Assembly: GCF_023370115.1 (NCBI RefSeq)
Contig: NZ_CP097160.1
Location: 1,922,001 to 1,986,000 of the forward strand
From: Gulosibacter sediminis
Lineage (GTDB): Bacteria > Actinomycetota > Actinomycetes > Actinomycetales > Microbacteriaceae
Reading direction: 5' to 3'
Length of the DNA stretch: 64,000 nt
Within the stretch, counting starts at the first letter, position 1. Each line of letters starts with the position of its first letter. The notes beneath the pieces were generated by a model. The model made no database searches, was not told the DNA's origin, and worked only from the letters and a program-made list of their open reading frames with translations. This document shows, one piece after another, positions 35,989 through 46,400 of the stretch. The translations under genes and the position numbers were made by a program.

Positions 35989-37550
35989 CTTGATAGCTCT
36001 CCCAACCGCCGACGAACCTCGTCTTCCAACTCGCGTCCGCGTTCGAACTCCGCGAAGAGCTCCTTCGTGAGGCGCTCGATCTTCTCGTCGATCGGCTCGT
36101 CGTCTACCTCGGCCTCGGCAGCGCCGACGTAGCGGCCCGGCGTGAGCACGAAGTCGTGCTTAGTGATCTCTTCCAGCGACGCAGCCTTCGCGAAGCCGGG
36201 CGTGTCCTCGTAGCCGCCATCATGGTTGCGCCAGGCGTGGTATATACCGGCAATCTTCGCGATGTCGTCGTCGGTGAGCACGCGCAGGCGGCGTGACTCC
36301 ATCGTGCCGAGCTTTCGGGCGTCGATGAAGAGCACCTCGCCGCGGCGCTCGCGGTGCCCGTTGCCGTGCCGGGCTTTGGAGACGAACCAGAGTGAGACGG
36401 GGATGCCGGTGTTGAAGAACAGCTTGTCGGGCATCGCCACGATGCAGTCGACCAGGTCGGTCTCGACGAGCTTGCGACGAATGTCGCCCTCGCCGCTTGT
36501 CTTGGCGGACAGCGATCCGTTCGCCAGCACGAAGCCCGCCGTGCCCCGCGGGCTCAGGTGGTGGATGAAGTGCTGCACCCACGCGAAGTTTGCGTTCCCC
36601 TGGGGCGGGGTGCCATACTGCCAGCGCGGGTCGCCTTCGAGCTTCGCGTCCCACCAGTCCGAGACGTTGAATGGCGGGTTGGCGATCACGAAGTCCGCGC
36701 GCAGATCCGGGTGTAGGTCATCGGTGAATGAGTCCGCCGAGCGCGGCCCCATGTCGGCCTCGATGCCGCGCAGCGCCAGGTTCATCTTCGCGAGCTTCCA
36801 CGTCGTGTCCGTGAACTCCTGCCCGTAGACGGAGATGTCGGTGCCCTTGCCGCCGTGCGCCTTCACAAACTCGGCCGACTGCACGAACATGCCGCCCGAT
36901 CCCGCAGCGGGGTCATACACGCGGCCCTGGTAGGGCTCCAGCATCTCGACCAACGTCTTGACCACCGAACGCGGCGTGTAGAAGGCCCCGGCGTCCTTGC
37001 CGGTCTCCTTGCCGGCGAACTGGCCGAGGAAGTACTCGTACACGCGGCCCAGCACGTCGTCGGCGCCGTGGTCGTCCGTCTCGGTGAAGCCGATCGAACC
37101 GATCAGGTCGACGAGCTCGCCAAGGCGCCGCTTATCAAGCCCGTCACGGCCGTAGTTGCGCGGGAGCACACCGCGCAGCGACGGGTTCTCCTTCTCGATG
37201 AGATCCATCGCTTGGTCGATCTGCTGACCGATCTCGGGCTGCTTCGCTACCGACTGGATGTAACCCCAGCGCGCCAGCTCCGGCACCCAGAACACGTTGT
37301 GGCTGGTGTATTCGTCACGGTCCTCCAGGAAGTCGGGCAGCCGCTCGGGTTTGATGCCCTCTGCAGCCAGTTCTGCCTCCAGCGTCGCCCGTCGCTCTTC
37401 GAAACGGTCGGAGATGTACTTGAGGAACACCAAGCCCAGCACGACGTGCTTGTATTCACTCGGCTCCTGGTTGCCGCGCAGCTTGTCGGCAGCCTCCCAG
37501 AGGGTCTGCTCGAGTGTCTTCTTCGGTTTCGGCGTCGCGGCGCGTGCCAT
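35985..37550 (-). CDS. hsdM: Type I restriction-modification methyltransferase subunit
   Basis: 521 residues. The HsdM N-terminal helical domain (LEQTLWEAADKLRGNQEPSE, HVVLGLVFLKYISDRFEERR) is followed by the SAM-binding motif DPAAGSGGMF and the catalytic NPPF in FVIANPPFNVSDWW, as in N6-adenine methyltransferases. It methylates the HsdS-defined site to protect host DNA. The ATG at 37550 has agaggaga upstream, a strong ribosome site, and opens the seven-gene defence operon. Confidence 0.97.
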   Translation of the reverse strand: MARAATPKPKKTLEQTLWEAADKLRGNQEPSEYKHVVLGLVFLKYISDRFEERRATLEAELAAEGIKPERLPDFLEDRDEYTSHNVFWVPELARWGYIQSVAKQPEIGQQIDQAMDLIEKENPSLRGVLPRNYGRDGLDKRRLGELVDLIGSIGFTETDDHGADDVLGRVYEYFLGQFAGKETGKDAGAFYTPRSVVKTLVEMLEPYQGRVYDPAAGSGGMFVQSAEFVKAHGGKGTDISVYGQEFTDTTWKLAKMNLALRGIEADMGPRSADSFTDDLHPDLRADFVIANPPFNVSDWWDAKLEGDPRWQYGTPPQGNANFAWVQHFIHHLSPRGTAGFVLANGSLSAKTSGEGDIRRKLVETDLVDCIVAMPDKLFFNTGIPVSLWFVSKARHGNGHRERRGEVLFIDARKLGTMESRRLRVLTDDDIAKIAGIYHAWRNHDGGYEDTPGFAKAASLEEITKHDFVLTPGRYVGAAEAEVDDEPIDEKIERLTKELFAEFERGRELEDEVRRRLGELSR

Positions 37551-37610
37551 GCTGTGGGTCTCCTCTGCGCCGCAGGGCGCGTCTTAAGTTGTGCTCTCGG
37601 GGCGTGTCCT

Positions 37611-37639
37611 ACGCTACCGACGACCACTGAGACTGCTAA
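37611..37639 (-). promoter_or_regulatory. Possible promoter of the defence operon
   Basis: On the minus strand, TTAGCA (37634-37639) and TAGCGT (37611-37616) are separated by 17 bases and end 61 bases before the hsdM ATG. Both boxes are weak matches. No other promoter-like pair is seen in the 240 bases upstream. Confidence 0.3.
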
Positions 37640-37790
37640 GGTGCCGCGCCGGAGGCGGTGCCGAGAGAGGTGTCGCGATGGGAGCCGGACGGGCTCGACC
37701 GAGCGTCACGATCTACCCCAATTATCTCATGACCTGCCTCTTTCGTGAAGAGCCGATCGTTGAACCCGCATAGGCCACGGCGCCAGCGTC

Positions 37791-38522
37791 GCCATCCGGT
37801 ACCTCAGCCACAGGTCAACGAGCACTGCCTGGTCGGTCACGATCTGCACCGCCAGTACGACCGAGTCCATCACCCAAGTCATCGACACCTTCACCACCGC
37901 GGTCAACACCTACGGCCTGCCCGCCAGCACCCTCACCGACAACGGCGTCGTCTACACCGCCCGCTTCGTCGGCGGCACCAACCGGTTCGAACGCCTCCTC
38001 ATCGTGCTAGGCATCACACAGAAAAACGGGTCACCCGGCCACCCACAAACCCAAGGCAAGATCGAACGTTTCCACCAAACCCTGAAGCAGTACCTCCGCC
38101 AACGCCCCGACGCGAAGGACCTCCCCGCCCTCCAAACACAACTCGACGAGTTCCGGCACATCTACAACACTGAACGACCCCACCGCGCCCTCGGCCGCCG
38201 CACCCCGGCCACGGCCTACCACGCGACCGCGAAAGCGACCCCGACCGGCACCTCAACGGACCGGCTGCTTCGAATCCGGCACGACCACATCGACAAGTTC
38301 GGGAAACTCACCCTCCGCCACAACGGCCGACTCCGCCACCTCGGCGTCGGCATCATCCATGCGGAAAAGCCCGTGATCATGCTCGTCACCACACACGACG
38401 TCACCGTCATCCACCTCGAATCCGGCGAACTCGTCGCAACCCACACCATCAACGACGCGAAAGCGTACTGGCGCAACCAACAAAATGCCCCCGGCCGATG
38501 GCCAGGGGCGGAAACCCAATGA
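37791..38522 (+). pseudogene. Second IS481-family transposase remnant
   Basis: From about 37860 the frame reads TLTDNGVVYTARFVGGTN, ITQKNGSPGHPQTQGKIERF and HQTLKQYLRQRP, then the C-terminal region to GRWPGAETQ before the stop at 38522. The first aspartate region and everything N-terminal are missing or scrambled. It resembles remnant A at only about half of positions, so the two are different members of the family rather than copies. Confidence 0.85.
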
Positions 38523-38562
38523 GTCGGGACACAAACTGTCGCTTGTGTCCCGACTCATCACA
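37791..38562 (+). mobile_element. IS481-family remnant B, right end intact
   Basis: After the transposase stop, 38520-38534 (tgagtcgggacacaa) and 38543-38557 form a 15-bp perfect hairpin with loop actgtcgc. The end tgtcccgactcatcacat is identical to that of remnant A and touches the CCA end of the tRNA-Ala gene. No left end is visible. Confidence 0.78.
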
Positions 38563-38638
38563 TGGTGGACCTAAGGGGATTCGAACCCCTGACCCCCTGC
38601 ATGCCATGCAGGTGCGCTACCAGCTGCGCCATAGGCCC
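38563..38638 (-). tRNA. tRNA-Ala (anticodon GGC)
   Basis: On the minus strand the gene reads from GGGCCTATGGCGCAGC to the encoded CCA. The acceptor stem GGGCCTA / TAGGTCC contains the G3-U70 pair that marks alanine tRNAs. The D-stem is GCGC, the anticodon loop ATGGCAT gives GGC, and the T-arm is AGGGG-TTCGAAT-CCCCT. Its 3' end faces the defence island, the usual side for integration of mobile DNA. Confidence 0.96.
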
Positions 38639-38743
38639 AATTTGGGGCTTCCCACTGGGGAAGCAACTCAACGAATATAGCCCAGATCTGAACGACCGCG
38701 CAAGTTGAGCCCGCCTCGGTGAGCCAAGCCCCGCGCATCCGCC

Positions 38744-39532
38744 CTACTTCTTCGACTGCGAACGCACATCCCAGATCATGCGGATGATCACGAGCACGAG
38801 GAATACCGAGAACGCCATGTTCGCAGCGAACGGCGACAACACGGTCGAGAGCCACACGCTGAAGGGCGTCACGACGCCCGCGGCGACGCCCAGCATCAGC
38901 GCGCCAACCGGGTCGACGTTGCGATTGCGAATGTTCGCGACGGTGCCCGAGATGCCGGTCGCGATGATCATGAGCAGCGAGGTGCCCTTCGCGACGAGGT
39001 CGCTCGCGCCGAACAGCACGACGAGCGCGGGCACGACGATCACTCCCCCACCAATGCCGAGCAGGCCGCCCGCGATGCCGGCCACGAGGCCGACGAGCAC
39101 GATTAGCGCGCCGCTGAGCAGGTCGACGTGCACCTCGGCATCGCGCGACGGCACCACCAAGAACAGCGTGACAATGACGATCACCAGGAAGCAGATGAAC
39201 ACGATCTGCACGATGCGCTTCTCGAGCCGCTTGAGCAGCCAGGCCCCGATCGGCGCGCCGACGATCGAACCGATCGCGAGCAGCAGCGCGAGGAGGTAAT
39301 CCACATCCCCACGCAGCCCGTAGCTCACCACACCGACCGCGGCCGGAATCACGATCGCGAGCAGCGAGGTGCCCGAGGCGATCTTGTGGTCATAGTGCAG
39401 CAGGTAGACGAGCGCCGGCACGATGATGATGCCGCCGCCCACCCCGAACAGGCCGGAGGCCACGCCCACGGCAACGCCGACGAGGATGAGCCCGAGCCAG
39501 TTGCGCTGCTCGGGAATCGCGGGGGTCGTCAC
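38744..39532 (-). CDS. TauE/SafE-family sulfite/organosulfonate exporter-like protein
   Basis: 262 residues with about eight membrane helices in two repeated halves. Each half carries the family's glycine motif: ASGLFGVGGGIIIVPALV near the N-terminus and GGLLGIGGGVIVVPALVVLF in the second half, each followed by a KGTSLL or ASGTSLL turn. Members export sulfite, sulfoacetate or similar anions, but most are uncharacterised. The GTG at 39532 lies 9 bases after rsfS, so it probably is the last gene of the obg-nadD-rsfS transcript. Confidence 0.88.
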   Translation of the reverse strand: MTTPAIPEQRNWLGLILVGVAVGVASGLFGVGGGIIIVPALVYLLHYDHKIASGTSLLAIVIPAAVGVVSYGLRGDVDYLLALLLAIGSIVGAPIGAWLLKRLEKRIVQIVFICFLVIVIVTLFLVVPSRDAEVHVDLLSGALIVLVGLVAGIAGGLLGIGGGVIVVPALVVLFGASDLVAKGTSLLMIIATGISGTVANIRNRNVDPVGALMLGVAAGVVTPFSVWLSTVLSPFAANMAFSVFLVLVIIRMIWDVRSQSKK

Positions 39533-39541
39533 CCTACGCTG

Positions 39542-39985
39542 CTACTCCGGCGCCTGGTCGGCGTCGGGCTCGTCGTCGCCCTCGGCCTCGGCGTCGCTCG
39601 CCGCGGCAGCCACGTCCGCCGCCTCGGCGAGGCCCAGCGGCACGACCGGCGCATCGCGCCAGAGACGCTCGAGCGAGTAGTACTCGCGCTCTTCTTCGTG
39701 GAACACGTGCACAACGAGGTCGCCGAAGTCGAGCAGCACCCAGCGGCCGAGTTCGGTGCCTTCCTTGCGCAGCGACTTCACGCCGAAATCCTCGCGCAGC
39801 TTGTCTTCGATCTCTTCGGCGATCGAGAGCACCATGCGCTCGTTGCGGCCGGAAGCGACGAGAAACACGTCGGCGTACGGCAGCGTCTCGCTCACGTCGA
39901 GGCCGATCTGCTCGGTGGCCTGACGCTCGTCGGCGGCCAGTGCGGCCGCCTTGGTCAATGCGATGGCGTTCTCAGAAGCGGTCAT
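39542..39985 (-). CDS. rsfS: Ribosomal silencing factor RsfS
   Basis: 147 residues. The conserved core DERQATEQIGLDVSETLPYA, DVFLVASGRNERMVLSIAEE, and GRWVLLDFGDLVVHVFHEEE followed by REYYSLERLW is the RsfS/DUF143 signature. It binds L14 on the large subunit and blocks subunit joining in stationary phase. The C-terminal 30 residues are an acidic Ala-rich tail not needed for the fold. It follows nadD by 23 bases, the standard order in bacteria. Confidence 0.95.
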   Translation of the reverse strand: MTASENAIALTKAAALAADERQATEQIGLDVSETLPYADVFLVASGRNERMVLSIAEEIEDKLREDFGVKSLRKEGTELGRWVLLDFGDLVVHVFHEEEREYYSLERLWRDAPVVPLGLAEAADVAAAASDAEAEGDDEPDADQAPE

Positions 39986-40008
39986 AGATCAAGGCTCCAA
40001 CCCGGCAG

Positions 40009-40638
40009 CTAAATGCTGCGCTGTTCATCCGGCCGATAGAGCCGGTTCTTGGTGATGTATTGCACGATGCCGTCTGGCACGAGGTACCAGACTTGGGCCC
40101 CAGCGCGGACGCGCGCACGGCAGTCGGTCGACGAAATGGCGAGCGCGGGAATCTCGAGCACCGAGACGTTCTCGAGCGACAGGCCCGCGAGGTCGAGCTC
40201 GTGCCCGGGTCGCGTGACGGCGACGAAGTGCGCGAGCGCGAACATCTCGTCGGCGTCTTTCCACTCGAGAATCTGCGTCACGGCGTCGGCGCCCGTGATG
40301 AAGAAGAGCTCGGCCTCGGGCATGAGGCGGTGAAAGTCGCGCAGCGTGTCGATGGTGTAGGTCGGCCCCGGGCGGTCGATGTCGACGCGGCTCGTCTTGA
40401 AGCGCGGGTTCGACGCGGTCGCGATCACCGTCATGAGGTAGCGGTGCTCGGCCGGCGAGACGCCGTCTTTCATGTACGGGTTGCCCGTAGGAACGAAGAA
40501 CACCTCGTCGAGGTCGAAGTGCTGCGCAACTTCGCTGCCCGCGACGAGGTGGCCGTGGTGAATCGGATCGAAGGTGCCACCCATGATGCCGACGCGGTGT
40601 CGTCGGCGCTGGGCGGGCTCGAATTCGTTCGGCGTCAC
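40009..40638 (-). CDS. nadD: Nicotinate-nucleotide adenylyltransferase
   Basis: 209 residues. The nucleotidyltransferase signature [12 protein letters not shown], then [12 protein letters not shown] and the late ISSTDCRAR region, define NadD. It transfers AMP from ATP to nicotinate mononucleotide in NAD synthesis. The start is a GTG at 40638; no strong ribosome site is seen, and the gene follows a small membrane protein gene by 12 bases. The neighbours obg and rsfS are conserved partners. Confidence 0.95.
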   Translation of the reverse strand: MTPNEFEPAQRRRHRVGIMGGTFDPIHHGHLVAGSEVAQHFDLDEVFFVPTGNPYMKDGVSPAEHRYLMTVIATASNPRFKTSRVDIDRPGPTYTIDTLRDFHRLMPEAELFFITGADAVTQILEWKDADEMFALAHFVAVTRPGHELDLAGLSLENVSVLEIPALAISSTDCRARVRAGAQVWYLVPDGIVQYITKNRLYRPDEQRSI

Positions 40639-40650
40639 GCCAGTGGTTCG

Positions 40651-40986
40651 CTAGTGATCTTGGTGCCGCTGTGCAGCACGCTGCTCACCCTGCGAACGGC
40701 CGATCTGGTCGCGGACGAGTGCGTCTTCGTGGCCGGGGGCAGCTTGCGCACCCTCGTGGGCGCCAGCGGCAATCGGGTGACCCGGGTGGCCGATGGGCTC
40801 ATACACATAGACCGTCGGGTTCTCGGGGTGGCTCGCGGCCATGTTGCGGAACGAGAAGGTCACGAGGGCGCAGACCAGCAGAATCACGAGGGTGATGATG
40901 CCGAACACGATCGGGGGAAACCACATCTCGCCCGGGTGCACGATCATTTCACCGGCCGACTGGATCACTGCGGGAAGCTCGAACAT
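40651..40986 (-). CDS. Small single-helix membrane protein, unknown function
   Basis: 111 residues. One clear transmembrane segment (PPIVFGIITLVILLVCALVT) follows an N-terminus with VHPGEMWFP. After SFRNMAASH comes a His/Gly/Ala-rich cytoplasmic tail with HPGHPIAAGAHEG. The ATG at 40986 has aggatgg close upstream; ATG 40995 is a near alternative. It is wedged between obg and nadD and is probably co-transcribed. I do not recognise a function. Confidence 0.78.
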   Translation of the reverse strand: MFELPAVIQSAGEMIVHPGEMWFPPIVFGIITLVILLVCALVTFSFRNMAASHPENPTVYVYEPIGHPGHPIAAGAHEGAQAAPGHEDALVRDQIGRSQGEQRAAQRHQDH

Positions 40987-40996
40987 AGCTACCATC

Positions 40997-42529
40997 CTAG
41001 CGCGAGTTCTCAGCCGATTCGGCCGCGTCGTCGTCGCCGTTCCAGATGCCGGCCTTGCGTTCGTCCTCAAGCTGCTCGCGGGCGGCCGCCTTCGCGTCCA
41101 TCCAGCGGTAGTAGTCCTCGCGGCGCTCCTTCGTGGTGCGGCGCGTGCGGTCCTCGAAGCGGATGTCCGAGCCGCGCGCCGTCATCACCTCGGCGGCCGA
41201 CGAAAGCGTCGGCTCCCAGTCGAAGATCATGCCGTCGCCCGGGCCGATCACCACGGTCGAGCCGGCCTGCGCGCCCTTCGCGACGAGGGCATCCTCGAGG
41301 CCGAGCTTCGCGAGGCGGTCGGCGAGGTAGCCGACGGCCTCGTCGTTCGCGAAATCGGTCTGCGCCACCCAGCGCTCGGGCTTGCGGCCGAGGATGCGGT
41401 AAATGTCACCCCAGGTGCCACCCTCGACGCGGATTGTGTAGTCCTTCTCGTCAACCGCCTTCGGGCGAATGACGATGCGCTCGCGCTGATCGGTCTGCTC
41501 GGCACGCGCGGCGCGGGCCTGCTCGACGATGTCTCCAAGCGCGAAGCCGAGCTCACGCAGGCCCTCGTGCGAAACGGTCGACACGAGGAACACCTTGTAG
41601 CCTCGCGCCTCGAGATCGGGGCGGATGAACTCGGCCAGCTCGCGCGCATCCGGCACGTCGATCTTGTTCAGCGCGACGATCGCGGGCCGCTGCGTGAGCG
41701 GTGTCTGCCCCTCGGGCACCTCATAGGCGTCGAGTTCGGCGAGGATGATGTCGAGGTCGCTGAGCGGGTCGCGACCCGGCTCGAGCGTGGCGCAGTCGAG
41801 CACGTGGAGGAGCGCCTCGCAGCGCTCGACGTGGCGAAGGAATTCGAGGCCAAGGCCGCGCCCCTCGCTCGCGCCCTCGATGAGGCCCGGCACGTCGGCC
41901 ATTGTGAAGCGGCTGTTGCCGGTCTCGATGACACCGAGGTTCGGGTGCAGCGTGGTGAACGGGTAGTCGGCAATCTTCGGCTTCGCGGCGCTCATCGCAG
42001 CGATGAGCGAGCTCTTACCGGCGCTCGGGTACCCCACGAGCGCAACGTCGGCGACCGTCTTGAGCTCGAGCACGAGCTCGGTCGTCTCGCCCGGCGTGCC
42101 GAGCAGCGCGAAGCCCGGCGCCTTGCGCTTCGAGTTCGCGAGCGAGTTGTTGCCGAGGCCGCCGAGGCCACCCTCGGCCGCGACAAAGCGCATCCCGGCC
42201 GTGTCGAGGTCGACGATGACCTCGCCATCGCCGTCGCGCACGACGGTGCCAACGGGCACGGGCAGCTCGAGGTCGGCGCCCTTCGTGCCGTTGCGGTAAT
42301 CGCCCATGCCGAAGCCACCCGAGTCGCTGCGCTGGTGCGGCGTGTGGTGGTAGGTGAGCAGGGTGGTCACATCGGGGTCGGCGACGAGCACGATGTCGCC
42401 ACCGTCACCGCCGTTGCCGCCGTCAGGGCCAGCGAGCGGCTTGAACTTTTCGCGGCGAATCGACATGCAGCCATTGCCGCCGTCGCCAGCGCGCAGGTAC
42501 AGACGTACCTCATCGACGAACGTTGCCAT
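40997..42529 (-). CDS. obg: GTPase Obg/CgtA
   Basis: 510 residues. The Obg glycine-rich domain ([30 protein letters not shown]) spans 1-158. The G domain has G1 GYPSAGKSS, switch [10 protein letters not shown]3 DVPGLIEGA and G4 NKID. The C-terminal OCT domain includes FDWEP-type residues, followed by a tail. It is a GTPase of late 50S assembly and stress response. It starts 134 bases after rpmA, with a terminator in between. Confidence 0.97.
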   Translation of the reverse strand: MATFVDEVRLYLRAGDGGNGCMSIRREKFKPLAGPDGGNGGDGGDIVLVADPDVTTLLTYHHTPHQRSDSGGFGMGDYRNGTKGADLELPVPVGTVVRDGDGEVIVDLDTAGMRFVAAEGGLGGLGNNSLANSKRKAPGFALLGTPGETTELVLELKTVADVALVGYPSAGKSSLIAAMSAAKPKIADYPFTTLHPNLGVIETGNSRFTMADVPGLIEGASEGRGLGLEFLRHVERCEALLHVLDCATLEPGRDPLSDLDIILAELDAYEVPEGQTPLTQRPAIVALNKIDVPDARELAEFIRPDLEARGYKVFLVSTVSHEGLRELGFALGDIVEQARAARAEQTDQRERIVIRPKAVDEKDYTIRVEGGTWGDIYRILGRKPERWVAQTDFANDEAVGYLADRLAKLGLEDALVAKGAQAGSTVVIGPGDGMIFDWEPTLSSAAEVMTARGSDIRFEDRTRRTTKERREDYYRWMDAKAAAREQLEDERKAGIWNGDDDAAESAENSR

Positions 42530-42599
42530 GAATGCTCCTTCGTTCCCGTTCCATTGTGCCGCCCCGCGTGGCGCCCGTGTTCAGGCCACGTGCGGCAAT

Positions 42600-42632
42600 G
42601 AAAAAGGGGCGGAGAGTGTCCGCCCCTTTTTC
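42600..42632 (-). terminator. Rho-independent terminator after rplU-rpmA
   Basis: The arm gaaaaaggggcgga and its complement tccgcccctttttc surround a 5-base loop, with U-runs in both orientations. It ends the rplU-rpmA transcript 32 bases beyond the stop of rpmA. Confidence 0.88.
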
Positions 42633-42663
42633 AAAGTGTGCCGGTTTGCCGGCTCACAGCACC

Positions 42664-42921
42664 CTATTCGGCTGCTGCGACGATGTTCACGACCTTGCGC
42701 ATGCCCTTGGCGCCGAACTCGACCTTGCCGCCCGCGAGAGCGAAAAGGGTGTCGTCGCCGCCACGGCCGACGTTAACGCCGGGGTGGAACTTGGTGCCGC
42801 GCTGGCGGACGAGGATCTCACCGGCGTTGACTTCCTGACCAGCGAAGCGCTTCACACCGAGACGCTGAGCGTTGGAGTCGCGGCCGTTCTTGGACGAGCT
42901 TGCGCCCTTCTTGTGTGCCAT
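42664..42921 (-). CDS. rpmA: 50S ribosomal protein L27
   Basis: 85 residues, beginning [20 protein letters not shown] with no N-terminal cleavage extension, then [20 protein letters not shown] and RGTKFHPG. Its N-terminus reaches the peptidyl-transferase centre. It follows rplU by 20 bases in the usual pair. Confidence 0.98.
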   Translation of the reverse strand: MAHKKGASSSKNGRDSNAQRLGVKRFAGQEVNAGEILVRQRGTKFHPGVNVGRGGDDTLFALAGGKVEFGAKGMRKVVNIVAAAE

Positions 42922-42941
42922 TTCAGTATGCTCCTGACGAC

Positions 42942-43250
42942 TTACTTAATGTCGGTGATCTTGACCGTGGTGAGCTCCTGGCGGTGGCCCTGGCGCTTCT
43001 TGTAACCGGTCTTGTTCTTGTACTTCATGATGCGGATCTTCGGGCCGCGGAGGTTCTCAACAACCTCGGCCGAGACCGTCACCTTTGCGAGCTTGTCAGC
43101 GTCGCTGGTGATCTTGTCACCGTCGACGAGCAGCACGGCGGGCAGAACAACCTTGCCCTTGTCGTCTGCGACGACGCGGTTCATCGTAACGACCGAGCCA
43201 ACCTCGACCTTTTCCTGCCGGCCACCGGCGCGCACTACTGCGAATACCAC
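42942..43250 (-). CDS. rplU: 50S ribosomal protein L21
   Basis: 102 residues from the GTG at 43250 ([18 protein letters not shown]), the normal length of L21; upstream in-frame codons have no homology and were excluded. [18 protein letters not shown] closes the protein. An aaaagg ribosome site lies 9 bases before the start. It forms the standard operon with rpmA, downstream of rne. Confidence 0.97.
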   Translation of the reverse strand: MVFAVVRAGGRQEKVEVGSVVTMNRVVADDKGKVVLPAVLLVDGDKITSDADKLAKVTVSAEVVENLRGPKIRIMKYKNKTGYKKRQGHRQELTTVKITDIK

Positions 43251-43444
43251 TTCAGCTACCTTTTCTTTGTGCTCGGCGACCGAAGTCGCTTCGCGAACGA
43301 TTTGCGTGACGTGCCGGTGCACGTACCCTGACGCTCTCATTGCGCGGCCGACGCCGCGTCGCTCGAAGAGCGTGCAACAGCGACCTACTTTAGTCGATTC
43401 TTCGGGTGAGCGTCAACCCTCGGAGTCGACCCGCTCGCGGGGAG

Positions 43445-46400
43445 CTACTCCCCCGTGATCGGGCCCGTCGTGATGCGCCGACGACGCTTCGGCGAGCTGG
43501 TCTTTGGCGCCTCGGCGGCCGGAGCCGGCTCGGCGCTGGCCTGCGGCGCGGCCTGTGGCTGCTCCTTGGGCTCGGCCGGTTCGGCGGCGGGCTCGCTCGG
43601 CTCGGCGCTGGTGCCCGCGAGCGAGTCGAGGGCGGCGTCGAGGGATGCGAGGCTCAGCGACGCATCGACCTTCAGCTCGGCCTTCGGCGCCGGCTCCTTC
43701 GCTTCGGGCAGCTCAATCGAGAGCGCCGACTCGCGGCGCGCCTCGCTGCTCGAGGCGTCAGCCGTCACCGTGCCCGTGCTCACGCGGCGGCGACGCGGCT
43801 TGGATGCGCGGGGCGCCTCCTCGGCCTTCGTCGCGTGCTGCGCGGCGGTGGCGGCGTCAGTGCGGTCGGTTGCATTGCGGTCACTGCCGCTGCGGTCGCT
43901 ATTGGTGCGGTCGCTGGCGCCGCGGTCGTTTGCCGAGCGGTCGTTGCCGTTGCGGTCACCGGCCGACGCATCCTGCTGGGCCGAATCGCGGCTGTCGCGG
44001 GCGTCGCGGCTGTCGCGCGCATCCTGCTGGCCATCGGCCTGCTCGGCGTTCGAGTTCTGCGACTCATCGCCCTGCTGCTCGACGTTACGGTTGCGACCGC
44101 GGCCGCCGCGGCGCGAGCGCCGCGAACGACGGCCCTCACCGTTCGAGTCGTTGTCGTTCGACGCTTCGCCACCGGCCGCGAGCACATCGGCGGCCGGCTT
44201 GCCGGACGCTGCCGCGGCAGCCGCATCCGCGAGCTTTTCAGCCGCCTCGCGCACCGCCTCGTCGTCCTTCGCCGACACCATGGTCGACGCGGCGATCTTC
44301 GTCAGCGCGTTGCGGGCGTCGTCGGTGATCTCGTGGGTGCCGCCGCTGTTCGAACCGTTCTGCGTCTGGTTCTGGTTTTGGCCCTGGTTTTGGTTGCGAC
44401 CGTTGTCGTTCTGGCCCTTGTTGTTGCCGCGGCGCGACTGCGAGCGGCCCTTCGACTGGTTGCTGTTGCCGCCGCCGTGGTTGACCGGGTGCGAATGCAC
44501 GACGACGCCGCGGCCGGCGCAGGCAGCACAGGGCTCCGAGAAGGTCTCGAGGAGGCCAAGACCGATCTTCTTGCGAGTCATTTGCACGAGGCCGAGGCTC
44601 GTCACCTCGGCGACCTGGTGCTTCGTGCGGTCGCGCGAGAGGCCCTCAACGAGGCGGCGGTGGACGAGGTCTCGGTTCGTCTCGAGCACCATGTCGATGA
44701 AGTCGATGACGATGATGCCGCCGATGTCGCGCAGGCGCAGCTGGCGGATGATCTCTTCGGCCGCCTCGAGGTTGTTCTTCGTGACGGTCTCTTCGAGGTT
44801 GCCACCCGAGCCGACGAACTTGCCGGTGTTGACGTCGATGACCGTCATCGCCTCGGTGCGGTCGATGACGAGCGAACCACCCGACGGCAGCCAGACCTTG
44901 CGGCTGAGCGCCTTGTCGATCATGTCGTTGACCTTGTACTCAACGAAGATGTCGTCGCCGGTGTACTTCTCGACGCGCTCGAGCAGGTCGGGGGCGACCT
45001 GACCGAGGTAGGTCTTGATCGTCTCGAGCTCGGAGTTGCCCTGGATGATCAGCTGGTGGAAGTCCTCATTGAAGACGTCGCGGATGATCTTGATGAGCAT
45101 GTCGGGCTCGGCGTGGAGCGTCTTCGGGCCCTTGCCTGCCGAGGCGACCTGCTTCTGGATGTCTTCCCACTGGCGCGTGAGGCGCTCAACGTCGCGCTGC
45201 AGCTGCTCCTCAGTCGCGCCCTCGGCGGCGGTGCGCACGATGACGCCAACGCCGTCCGGCAGCACCTCCTTGAGGATCTTCTTGAGGCGCGTGCGCTCGG
45301 TCTCGGGCAGCTTGCGGCTGATGCCGTTGAGCGTGTTGCCGGGCACGTACACGAGGTAGCGGCCGGGCAGCGAGATCTGGCTCGTCAGGCGGGCACCCTT
45401 GTGGCCGACCGGGTCTTTCGTGACCTGGACGAGCACCTTGTCGCCGGGCTTGAGGGCGTTCTCGATCTTGCGGGCCGTGTTGGGGCCGAGCTTCGCGGCG
45501 CTCCAGTCGACCTCGCCCGAGTAGAGCACGGCGTTGCGGGCCTCGCCGATGTCGACGAACGCGGCCTCCATGCTCGGCAGCACGTTCTGCACGCGGCCGA
45601 GGTAGACGTTGCCGATGAGCGAGACGTCTTCATTGCGGGCGACGTAGTGCTCGACGAGGATGTTGTCTTCGAGCACGCCGATCTGCACGCGGCCGTCCTT
45701 GGCGCGCACGAGCATCTTGCGGTCGACCGACTCGCGGCGGGCCTGGAACTCGCTCTCGGTGACGACGGTGCGGCGGCGGCCGAGCTCGCGGCTCTCGCGG
45801 CGGCGGGCGCGCTTCGCGGCGAGACGGGTCGAGCCCTTGACGGCCTGCGGCTCGTCGATGACCTCGTCGTCGGTGTCGTCGTCGAAGTCGCTGGTGTCGC
45901 GGCCTCGGTCGCTCGCGCGGTCGCGGCGCTGGGGTTCGCGCTGCTCGCGCTCCTGCTCGCCACCGCGGCGGCCGCGGCGCGAGGTGCGGCGGCGCTTGCC
46001 GCTGCCGGTCTCGTTGTCGTCGCCGTCGTCGTTCGAGTCGTCACGCTGCGGCTCGCGCGGTTCGTTGCGGCGGCCGCGCGGTGCCTCGGGCAGCGGCGGC
46101 AGATCGGGCGCGAGGAAGAAGAGGGTGCGCTGCGTGATGACCTCGGGGATGCGCGGGTCGCGAGCGTCCTCGGGCTTTTCGGCGTCGTCGGCCTTGGTGG
46201 CGTCGTCAGCGCCCTCGGCGTCGGCTGCCTTTGCGGTGTCGTCGGCCTTCTCTGCGTCGCCAGCCTTGTCGGTGTCTTCGGCCTTTGACGTAGCGTCTGC
46301 CGAGGCATCGCCCTTCGCGCTGTCGTCAGCAGTTGCGGCCGCGTCGTCACCCTCTGCGGCGTCAGCCTTGGCAGCGACTGCGCTGTCGGCGTCGCTGGTC

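Noticed and set aside
23692-38562. The two IS481 remnants as a classical composite transposon
   Set aside because: The transposases are only about half identical, both lack left ends and both are broken, so they are not a matched active pair; only the shared right-end sequence is reported.
43406-46288. 960-codon open frame antisense to rne
   Set aside because: The real RNase E motifs are on the minus strand; the antisense product is Ala/Val/Arg-rich noise from the acidic repeats.
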